Below, piece by piece: positions 52,555 to 59,460 of a stretch of DNA of 59,460 nt. The notes beneath the pieces were generated by a model. That model did no database searches. It was not told the origin of the DNA and was given only the letters and a program-made list of their open reading frames with translations. How positions within the stretch are numbered: the stretch's first letter is position 1; each line of letters begins with the position of its first letter. The DNA comes from Gramella sp. KN1008 (lineage in GTDB: Bacteria; Bacteroidota; Bacteroidia; Flavobacteriales; Flavobacteriaceae). The stretch spans positions 1 through 59,460 of the forward strand of contig NZ_SJDV01000013.1 of NCBI RefSeq assembly GCF_004332155.1, read 5' to 3'. Made by a program: the position numbers and the translations under genes.

Positions 52555-54417
52555 TTATTTCATTTTTACTACACTAAACATAGACCTTCTGTTCAGCTGA
52601 TGGTCCTTTTCTGTACAACGGTCACAGTCTATTGCAGGTTTGGTTTCTCCGTATCCTTTATATTCCACGATCCTTTCAGGAGCTATACCTTTTGAAATTA
52701 AGTAATCATAGGTGGATTTCGCACGTCTTTCGGCCAGCTTTTCATTATATGCATTGCTTCCACGTCGGTCTGTGTGGGACCCGATCTCTATTACGAGATC
52801 CGGATATTCGTTCTGCATAAGATCAACCAGTTTATCCAGTTCCTTTGCCGCATCGGGACGGATATTTGATTTGTCAAAATCAAAATAAATATTGTCTATT
52901 TCAGCAAGGTATTCAACATCAGTTACAGGCTGCAGCTGGATATCATATACCAATTCGTCTTTATCATCTGTATTGCTGGTGTTTATTTGTCCTTCAAAGG
53001 TTTCATATTCTATTTCCTTAGCTTCTACAGGGAAAGTCTTATCCCTTGATATCTCGGTTTCATAATTTCCATCAGTATCAGTTTCCAGAAAAGCGATCTG
53101 TTCATTATCCTGATTCATGATCCTTACGGTAGCCTGGGCAATAGGATTTCCGTTCACCGCATCGGTCACCTGTCCTTTCAGAATAAGTGGATTCATTTTA
53201 TTGAAAACATAAATGTCATCACTCCCTCCTCCACGATTGGTGGAGATATAACCTTCTCTTGAATCGGCTACCTGGAAGTAGGCAAAATCGTCCATACTAC
53301 TGTTTACCGGTTCTCCTACATTTTCCACCTGGTTTTCTTCATTTAAACGAAAGATGTCGAAAAGTCCGACTCCTGCATGTCCATTTGAAGAGAAATACAG
53401 AGTACCATCTGTATCCATAAACGGGAAATTCTCATCAAACTCCGTATTAACAGGTTCTCCAAGATTTTCAGGAGTTCCAAAGTTTCCATTTTCATCAAGG
53501 CTTACCTTATAGATATCAGTTCCGCCAATTCCATTAGGCATATCTGAAGTGAAATATAGCGTCTTGCCATCAGAAGAAATAGAAGGGTGGCCAACCGAAT
53601 ATTCATTGCTGTTAAATGGTAGTTCCTGAACATTGGTCCACTGATTACCAGATTTTGTAGCTGAATATAATTTAAGATGGTTGGTCTTCTCTTTATCTCT
53701 TTTTCCTTCTTTATTATTGATGTAATTGTTTCGGGTAAAATATATGGTATTCCCATCCGGACTAATCACGGCGGGTCCGTCATGCAATTTGGTATTGATA
53801 TCTCCGGCAATGGCACTAATGGTTCCTGAAACCCTGTCCATTACGTAAATATCAAGGAAAGGTTCTCCATTCCAGCTATAGGTTTTCTCTTTTACATCTA
53901 CACCTTCAGCTCTTGCCGAAACGAAGTATAGATTTTCATCTTTTACAAATACACCAAAATCACTCACGTCCGAGTTAAAGTCGGAAGGCTGTAGTTTATA
54001 ACTTGCCATGCTTTTAAACTCCGTCTTGTTCAGCATGGTTTCAATCTCATCTGACCGGTTACCGCTTTCCAGGTATCGTTTTAACCATGTCCTGGATTCG
54101 TCATAACGCTTCACCGCACGTAAGGCCTGGGCATATTTGTAATAATACTCAGGAGAAACTGTAGTGTCTTCAATGATATCGCCATAATAATGCACCGCAT
54201 TTTCCGGGCTTCTTAGCATCATATAGGCATCTCCCAGTTTCTGGCTGTTCCTAACTACATTGTATTCATTTTCTATAAGCTCCTTGTAAACGTCTGTCGC
54301 TTCTAGATAGGCAAAGTCGTTATACAGCCTATCTGCCTTTTTTTGTTTACCGCTCTGGGCTTGCGTAGCAATGGAGCAGGAAAGGAGTATCAAAAATATA
54401 TAGTAAACGTTTTTCAT
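52555..54417 (-). CDS. OmpA/PD40/TPR protein of the SprF-linked operon (PorE-like)
   Basis: A 620-residue exported protein (signal peptide to TQAQ). TPR-like helices occupy residues ~25-140, PD40/WD-like beta-propeller repeats ~150-400 (for example PSISSDGKTLYFTSD and SPDGNTIYFTRNN), a CarboxypepD-regulatory-like Ig domain ~413-490 (LKGQVTDAVNGNPIAQATV) and a C-terminal OmpA domain ~505-620 with the peptidoglycan-binding NIYFDFDKSNIRPDAA and GSHTDRRGSNAYNEKLAERR. The domain order matches PorE and other T9SS-associated OmpA proteins. It is the last gene of the operon and would anchor an outer-membrane complex to peptidoglycan. Confidence 0.92.
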   Translation of the reverse strand: MKNVYYIFLILLSCSIATQAQSGKQKKADRLYNDFAYLEATDVYKELIENEYNVVRNSQKLGDAYMMLRSPENAVHYYGDIIEDTTVSPEYYYKYAQALRAVKRYDESRTWLKRYLESGNRSDEIETMLNKTEFKSMASYKLQPSDFNSDVSDFGVFVKDENLYFVSARAEGVDVKEKTYSWNGEPFLDIYVMDRVSGTISAIAGDINTKLHDGPAVISPDGNTIYFTRNNYINNKEGKRDKEKTNHLKLYSATKSGNQWTNVQELPFNSNEYSVGHPSISSDGKTLYFTSDMPNGIGGTDIYKVSLDENGNFGTPENLGEPVNTEFDENFPFMDTDGTLYFSSNGHAGVGLFDIFRLNEENQVENVGEPVNSSMDDFAYFQVADSREGYISTNRGGGSDDIYVFNKMNPLILKGQVTDAVNGNPIAQATVRIMNQDNEQIAFLETDTDGNYETEISRDKTFPVEAKEIEYETFEGQINTSNTDDKDELVYDIQLQPVTDVEYLAEIDNIYFDFDKSNIRPDAAKELDKLVDLMQNEYPDLVIEIGSHTDRRGSNAYNEKLAERRAKSTYDYLISKGIAPERIVEYKGYGETKPAIDCDRCTEKDHQLNRRSMFSVVKMK

Positions 54418-54435
54418 AATATACAGGCTTTTAGG

Positions 54436-55347
54436 TTAAAAGAAACGGGGTGATTTATACCTGGTGTTTTTAAATCTGAATTCATAGATCAACAGGACCT
54501 CATGGGAACCTGAAGTATATGGTCTGATATCTGAGATAGGATACTCATAGGCATAACCGGCACGAAAGCCGTCAAACAACTGAACATCCAGGAAACCTCC
54601 TATGGCATCATCCACACGGTAGCTGGCTCCTAAAAAGAATTTTTCATTAAAGATGGCTGCTGCCGTAAAATCTACCGACAGAGGAGCTCCGCTAGTTGCT
54701 TTTACCAGAGTGGTAGGCCTAAGTTTTACATTATCGCTAAGGTCGAAAACGTATCCGGCGGTAAGATAATAATGAACCTGTTCAAGAGCCAGATATTCAC
54801 TGAACTCATTATTGTCATTATTGATCAGTTTAGGAGCAGATCCTCCTATATACCAGTTTTGAGACGACAAATAAAAACCTAGCCCGAAATTTGGCGTCCA
54901 CCTGTTTAACTGGTCCTGAAAAAATGGGTCGTCAAGAACATCAGGCTCTGTGAACAGTTCATCTTCCAAATTATAATAGCTCATTCCGGCTTTTAAACCC
55001 AGACGTAAGGTTACGTCATCACTTAGGTCAAGGCGATATGAGAAATCTCCATATGCATAGGTATAATTTTCGTATCCCGCATTGTCATTGATGACAGAAA
55101 GTCCCAATCCAACCTTATCGTTGCTCAAAGGTGAGTGAATAGACAGGGTTTGGGTAGTTGGAGCCCCTTCAAAATCGGCCCACTGGCTTCTATGTAAGCC
55201 AACGGCTGAAAAGCCATCTCTACTTCCCGCATAGGCAGGATTAATTGAGATCGTGTTATACATGTATTGTGTAAACTGAGGGAGCTGTTGCGAAAATCCT
55301 GGGGCTGCAACAAATAAAATCAATATGATTAAATATACTTTTTTCAT
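54436..55347 (-). CDS. PorP/SprF family type IX secretion membrane protein
   Basis: A 303-residue outer-membrane protein with a signal peptide (cut after PGFSQ) and the family opening QQLPQFTQYMYN, then INPAYAGSRDGF. The rest is beta-barrel strands with aromatic girdles and a C-terminal aromatic end (NTRYKSPRFF). PorP/SprF proteins are needed to export specific large adhesins, such as SprB, encoded next to them. The gene starts 12 bp after the giant adhesin stop and is followed 18 bp later by the OmpA-like gene. It is probably the dedicated partner of the adhesin. Confidence 0.93.
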   Translation of the reverse strand: MKKVYLIILILFVAAPGFSQQLPQFTQYMYNTISINPAYAGSRDGFSAVGLHRSQWADFEGAPTTQTLSIHSPLSNDKVGLGLSVINDNAGYENYTYAYGDFSYRLDLSDDVTLRLGLKAGMSYYNLEDELFTEPDVLDDPFFQDQLNRWTPNFGLGFYLSSQNWYIGGSAPKLINNDNNEFSEYLALEQVHYYLTAGYVFDLSDNVKLRPTTLVKATSGAPLSVDFTAAAIFNEKFFLGASYRVDDAIGGFLDVQLFDGFRAGYAYEYPISDIRPYTSGSHEVLLIYEFRFKNTRYKSPRFF

Positions 55348-55359
55348 GGTTTCCCTTTT

Positions 55360-58300
55360 TTATTTAGTTCCTAAGTAGATGTATCCGGTGATTGGTTTAA
55401 AGTCAGAATTTCTAACTTCAACTATATAATAGTAGGTGCCGGCCGGTAGGTTGTCTGAGCCTCCAAAGGTTGATCCCTGTGCGGAACCATTCCAATCCCG
55501 AGGTTGATAATTCCTTTTACTGAAAATCTCATTTCCCCAACGGTTAAATATCTTGACATCATAGGTGAAGTTACATTCTATATCAACCCCATCCTGTTCT
55601 TCACCTATCTTGAAGTAATCATTTCTAGAATCTCCATTAGGCGTGATTACTTTTGAAATACTGTTTCGCACATCATCGATAGAACAGCTTAAGACTACAC
55701 AGTCATCGTTTATTGAGACGGTAACGTTAGTGCTTGATGGACAATTACCTTCCAGTTCATAAGTGAAAGTGTAGGTGCCCAATGCCATTAAAGAAGGATC
55801 GATAAATCCGTTGTCAAGGGCTCCGGTATTATCCGTATCAACCCAGGTTCCTGATTCATCCACGTCTCCGATCAATAATTCAAAGAGATCGAATACTGAA
55901 TCTTCAACACAAAGGTCCGGATCGGCTGCTACCTGAATAACATCTGCTACAGGTTCGTCAATCGTTATTGTTGCTGCAGTTGAAACCTGTCCAAATTCAT
56001 CTCTTGCGGTTACTTGATAAATACCAGGAGCAAGATCAGCAAATACTCCACTTTCCTGATAGTTTTCACCATCAATGCTATAAGTCAATCCTTCTGCAGT
56101 CTCCACAGTAATAGTTCCAGTTGGCTGAGTACAAGTAGCTGTCGTTGTCACAGTAGCTGTTGGTGTTGCCGGTGGATTTGGTAAAGCTTCCTCTTCTATT
56201 GTTACAGTGAAAGTACATGAAGTTGAATTTCCTGCCGCATCGGTCGCCGTATAGGTTACAGTGGTGGTACCAATTGGGAATTCTTCTCCAGAAGCAAGAC
56301 CTTCGGTAAGCGCTACTGTGGTACCCTCACAATTATCTGTAGTGGTGATTGCAGCATATTCTATAACAACTGAAGTTGTTCCATTTTCAACCGTCATTTC
56401 TATATTTTCAGGACAGCTTATAGCCGGCGCTTCATTATCAATTACAGTAACAGTAAAGCTGCTGGATGCTGTGTTTCCGGAAGTATCCGTAACGGTATAG
56501 GTAACTGTGGTTTCTCCTACAGGGAATTCTGATCCGGAATCAAGTCCTTCGGTAAGCACTACGCTCTCTACACCACAGTTATCTGTAGCTCCGGGAGCAT
56601 TAAAGTTTACAATTGCTCCACAGATGCCTGCATCAGTATTCACTGTGATATTATCCATATTATCAATCTGCGGCCCTTCATCATCATTCACTGTTACGGT
56701 AAAGCTACAGGTAGCGGTATTACCGGCTGTATCAGTAGCGGTAAATGTTACCGTAGTAGTTCCCACCGGGAATTCCGCTCCGGAAGCAGGACCGACAGTT
56801 TGGGTTACTGTTACATCTCCAGAATTGTCCAAGCCTGCTGGAGTTTCAAATTCCACAACTGCACTACATACCCCTGCGTCAACACCCTGAGTAATATTTG
56901 ACGGACATTCCAGAGTTGGATCCTCATTATCTTCAATAGTAACAGTAAAGCTACAATCTGTAGTATTTCCGGAAGCATCGGTCGCAGTAAATGTTACTGT
57001 AGTAGTTCCTATCGGAAATTGTGACCCTGAAACAGGACCGGCAGTTTGTTCAACGCTTACTTCACAATTATCTGTAGCGGTTGCATCTGCAAATTCTACA
57101 ATAGCATATGATTCACCGGTAACTGTAGTTGCGGTAATGTTTTCAGGACAGGAAACCTCAGGTGCTTCGTTATCTTCTACGGTCACTGTAAAACTGCTTG
57201 TTGAAGTATTTCCCGAGCTATCGGTTACAGTATATGTTACTGTAGTTGTTCCAATAGGGAATTCAGATCCTGAAATAAGACCTTCAGTTACTTCTACAGA
57301 AGCAAGTTCACAATTATCAGTAGCTCCAACAACTCCGAATTCCACTACTGCACCACAAACACCAGGATCGCTATCAACAGTAATATTGCTCATTGTTTCT
57401 ACCACAGGAGCCTGATCGTCTACAACAGTTACTAGCTGAGTACAGCTTGTACTATTTCCTGCCTTATCTATCACGGTCCATGTAACGGTAGTGTCACCCA
57501 GTTCGAATACTTCGGGAGCATCGTTGGTTATCTCCAGGTCAGCGTCACAATTATCGGTTACTGTTGGCATACCCAGTTCAACCTGAGAAGCTGAACAGAT
57601 TCCTGTATCAGCAGATACGGTTACATCTTGAGGACATGTAATTACAGGAGCCTCATTATCTGTAACATATACAATTTGTTCACACTGGCTAGTATTACCT
57701 GAGCCATCAGTGATTGTCCATGTAACGGTTGTTTGGCCTAAACTGAATACTTCAGGAGCATCATTGGTTATTGTTAATTCTTCAGGACAATTATCGGTGG
57801 CCATGGGCATACCCAGGTCCACATTAGAAGCTGTACAAACTCCTTCATCTGAAGAAATGTTTAATTCTTGAGCACATTCTGTAATTACGGGAGCATTAGC
57901 ATCCTCAATAAAACTCACTGTTACTTTCGTTTCATCAGAACATCCGTTTTCAGTGTCGGTTACCAGGACTGAATAAATTCCAGCTTCAGCAACTTCAATG
58001 GTAGCAGTTTCTGCACCCGTATTCCATAGATAAGAAGCGGTTCCATTTACAGTTGAGCTGCTGGCATCTAGAATAATGGAAGTGTTATTACAATCCAGAT
58101 CTTCGTTACCAGTGATTGAAGCTTGAACAGATAGGATATCCTGAGTTACAATTACTGAAGTAGAGGCAGAACATCCATTGTCACTATCGGTTACTGTTAC
58201 ATAATAAGTACCAGGCTCAGTTACTTCTAGAATAGTACCGGTTCCTATTACTGATGGATCTGTATCTTTTGTCCATTCATAAGAAGCATCCCCTTTTACA

Positions 58301-59460
58301 CTGGATTCACCTGCATCAAGAATAATGCTGGTAGTAGTACAGCTAAGCTCTTCGTTTCCTTGGATATCGGCCGTAGGCGCATCAGTATCCTGTGTTACAC
58401 TTACTGAAGTAGAAGCGGAACAGCCATTATCGCTATCGGTTACTGTCACATTATAAGTACCTGGTTCAGTTACTTCTAGAGTAGTACCAGTTCCAATTAC
58501 AGTTGGATCAGTATCTTTAGTCCATTCGTAAGACGCATTTTCTTTTACGCTGGATCCACTAGCATCAAGAATAATGCTTGTAGTTGTACAGGTTAGTTCT
58601 TCGTTTCCTTGAATATCGGCAGTTGGTGCATCGATATCCTGGGTTACGTCTACAGAAGTAGAAGCAGTACAGCCATTATCGCTATCAGTTACTGTTACAT
58701 TATAAGTGCCAGGTTCAGTTACTTCTAGAGTATTCCCGGTTCCAATTACAGTTGGATCTGTATCTTTTGTCCATTCATATGAAGCATCCCCTTTTACACT
58801 GGATCCACTAGCATCAAGAGTAATGCTTGTAGTTATACAGGTTAGTTCTCCATTTCCTTGGATATCAGCTGTCGGTGTATCGATATCCTGGGTGACAGTT
58901 ACAGTTTTTTTGTTTGAACATCCATTATCACTATCGGTAACTACTACACTATAATTACCTGGTTCGGTTACCTCTAAAGTAGTTCCGGTTCCGATTATAG
59001 TAGCATCGTCATTCATAGTCCATTCATAGGAAGCATCTCCCTGGGTTGTAGAACTGCTGGCATCAAGAATAATGGCAGTTATGTTACAGGTTAGTTCTTC
59101 ATTTCCCGTAATATTAGCCTGAGCTGAAAGATTATCCTGAGTTACCTCTACGGTATCGGTACCGAAACATCCGTTATCGGCATCGGTTACGGTAAGGGTA
59201 TAGATCCCAATGGCATCCACGCTTGGACTCTGCAAGTCGGAGGTGAATCCGTCAGGTCCACTCCATGCATAGCTAAGATTAGCGTTGTTATTGGCTGAAG
59301 TAGCCGACCCGTCCAATGTGATCGAAGTAATGGTACAGCTTAGTTCCTTATTGTCTCCTGCTTCTGCTACTGGAGCAGTGATATCCTGAGTTACCTCTAC
59401 GGTATCGGTACCGAAACATCCGTTATCGGCATCGGTTACGGTAAGGGTATAGATACCGAT
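55360..59460 (-). CDS. Giant repeat adhesin with T9SS type B sorting domain (partial)
   Basis: At least 1,366 residues are visible and the frame is open to the window edge, so the N-terminus with its signal peptide is missing. From the edge inward: six repeats of ~83 residues (Ig-like, GNEELTCTTTSIILDAS...WTKDTDPTVIGTG), seven HYR domains of ~81 residues (TDNCxxxxVxxT...GTTTVTYTATDxAGNxxxCxFTVTV), one SprB-type repeat (TYSIDGENYQESGVF), a final Ig-like unit and the type B gliding-motility C-terminal domain (VITPNGDSRNDYFKIG, FNRWGNEIFSKRNY). This is the SprB class: a filament moved or displayed by the T9SS/gliding machinery for adhesion. Its PorP/SprF partner follows directly. Confidence 0.93.
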   Translation of the reverse strand: MGIYTLTVTDADNGCFGTDTVEVTQDITAPVAEAGDNKELSCTITSITLDGSATSANNNANLSYAWSGPDGFTSDLQSPSVDAIGIYTLTVTDADNGCFGTDTVEVTQDNLSAQANITGNEELTCNITAIILDASSSTTQGDASYEWTMNDDATIIGTGTTLEVTEPGNYSVVVTDSDNGCSNKKTVTVTQDIDTPTADIQGNGELTCITTSITLDASGSSVKGDASYEWTKDTDPTVIGTGNTLEVTEPGTYNVTVTDSDNGCTASTSVDVTQDIDAPTADIQGNEELTCTTTSIILDASGSSVKENASYEWTKDTDPTVIGTGTTLEVTEPGTYNVTVTDSDNGCSASTSVSVTQDTDAPTADIQGNEELSCTTTSIILDAGESSVKGDASYEWTKDTDPSVIGTGTILEVTEPGTYYVTVTDSDNGCSASTSVIVTQDILSVQASITGNEDLDCNNTSIILDASSSTVNGTASYLWNTGAETATIEVAEAGIYSVLVTDTENGCSDETKVTVSFIEDANAPVITECAQELNISSDEGVCTASNVDLGMPMATDNCPEELTITNDAPEVFSLGQTTVTWTITDGSGNTSQCEQIVYVTDNEAPVITCPQDVTVSADTGICSASQVELGMPTVTDNCDADLEITNDAPEVFELGDTTVTWTVIDKAGNSTSCTQLVTVVDDQAPVVETMSNITVDSDPGVCGAVVEFGVVGATDNCELASVEVTEGLISGSEFPIGTTTVTYTVTDSSGNTSTSSFTVTVEDNEAPEVSCPENITATTVTGESYAIVEFADATATDNCEVSVEQTAGPVSGSQFPIGTTTVTFTATDASGNTTDCSFTVTIEDNEDPTLECPSNITQGVDAGVCSAVVEFETPAGLDNSGDVTVTQTVGPASGAEFPVGTTTVTFTATDTAGNTATCSFTVTVNDDEGPQIDNMDNITVNTDAGICGAIVNFNAPGATDNCGVESVVLTEGLDSGSEFPVGETTVTYTVTDTSGNTASSSFTVTVIDNEAPAISCPENIEMTVENGTTSVVIEYAAITTTDNCEGTTVALTEGLASGEEFPIGTTTVTYTATDAAGNSTSCTFTVTIEEEALPNPPATPTATVTTTATCTQPTGTITVETAEGLTYSIDGENYQESGVFADLAPGIYQVTARDEFGQVSTAATITIDEPVADVIQVAADPDLCVEDSVFDLFELLIGDVDESGTWVDTDNTGALDNGFIDPSLMALGTYTFTYELEGNCPSSTNVTVSINDDCVVLSCSIDDVRNSISKVITPNGDSRNDYFKIGEEQDGVDIECNFTYDVKIFNRWGNEIFSKRNYQPRDWNGSAQGSTFGGSDNLPAGTYYYIVEVRNSDFKPITGYIYLGTK
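57910..59460 (-). repeat. Tandem 249-bp coding repeats of the adhesin
   Basis: Equivalent landmarks (the complement of GCATCAAG or its variant) fall at 58064, 58313, 58562, 58811, 59060 and about 59309, an exact 249-bp period (83 codons). Neighbouring copies are nearly identical, and the block 59134-59205 is repeated without a change at 59383-59454 (72 bp). The innermost copy (58064) is the most divergent. Confidence 0.9.

Noticed and set aside
57910..59460. Regular repeats as a CRISPR array
   Set aside because: The period is 249 bp, in frame, and codes for 83-residue protein repeats; there are no short spacers or cas genes.

Overview
The window is a chromosomal segment of a marine-type Flavobacteriaceae (Bacteroidota), resembling Gramella/Christiangramia in gene content; the genus is an inference. 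Evidence for the phylum: two type IX secretion (T9SS) sorting domains, a PorP/SprF protein, paired DUF6452/DUF6048 genes beside rlmD, CCC-motif and DUF2752 membrane proteins, DUF4097/GIN-domain envelope proteins, and many promoters of the form TTG-N19-21-TAnnTTTG, which is the Bacteroidota sigma-A signature. No CRISPR array, prophage, intact insertion sequence or tRNA gene was seen.

Layout. 1-404: the end of an rRNA operon (23S 3' end, 5S, terminator). 0.5-3.6 kb: DUF779 and aldehyde dehydrogenase divergent from an AraC regulator. 3.6-8.6 kb: ZIP transporter, two rRNA methyltransferases and the DUF6452/DUF6048 pair. 8.7-15.5 kb: ornithine aminotransferase, small membrane proteins, a T9SS type A surface protein, an Smr protein, a calcium-repeat lipoprotein and a cysteine desulfurase. 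15.6-20 kb: M23 peptidase, then coiled-coil protein, zapA, a probable 6S RNA and rny. 20-25.2 kb: aldo/keto reductase, xerD, three small beta-barrel genes, aroQ and a PP-loop ATPase. 25.3-31.6 kb: lpd, an operon with two MsrB enzymes and a collagen-motif lipoprotein, an M48 lipoprotein and an MFS transporter. 31.6-34.6 kb: ECF sigma factor, putative anti-sigma factor, DUF4097 and GIN-domain proteins in overlapping order. 34.8-40.2 kb: lon, cmk, rpsA. 40.2-49.5 kb: soluble six-PAS histidine kinase with a receiver protein, GNAT protein, hydrolase, CYTH-like protein, pyrR-pyrB, STAS-like protein and RNase Z. 49.7-59.46 kb: CAP lipoprotein, S41 peptidase, and an OmpA/PD40 - PorP/SprF - giant repeat adhesin operon whose largest gene runs off the right edge.

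How it fits together. Most of the window is housekeeping: translation (rRNA, S1, RlmL/RlmD-like enzymes), RNA turnover (RNase Y, RNase Z), nucleotide synthesis (Cmk, PyrB), proteolysis (Lon) and cell division (ZapA). The accessory part is envelope biology: T9SS cargo, SprB/SprF-like adhesin secretion, beta-barrels, lipoproteins, and the sigma/anti-sigma operon that probably controls two beta-solenoid-like envelope proteins.

The most novel-looking signals are non-coding. One is an H-type pseudoknot, with 9-bp and 12-bp helices abutting each other, in the rpsA leader 20 nt before the start codon; it is a candidate S1 autoregulatory element. Others are a 6S-like RNA closed by an 11-bp terminator stem between zapA and rny, and a cluster of repeated hairpins and a nested 85-nt inverted repeat around the S41 peptidase gene. 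Structure calls were made by eye, without folding or database searches.
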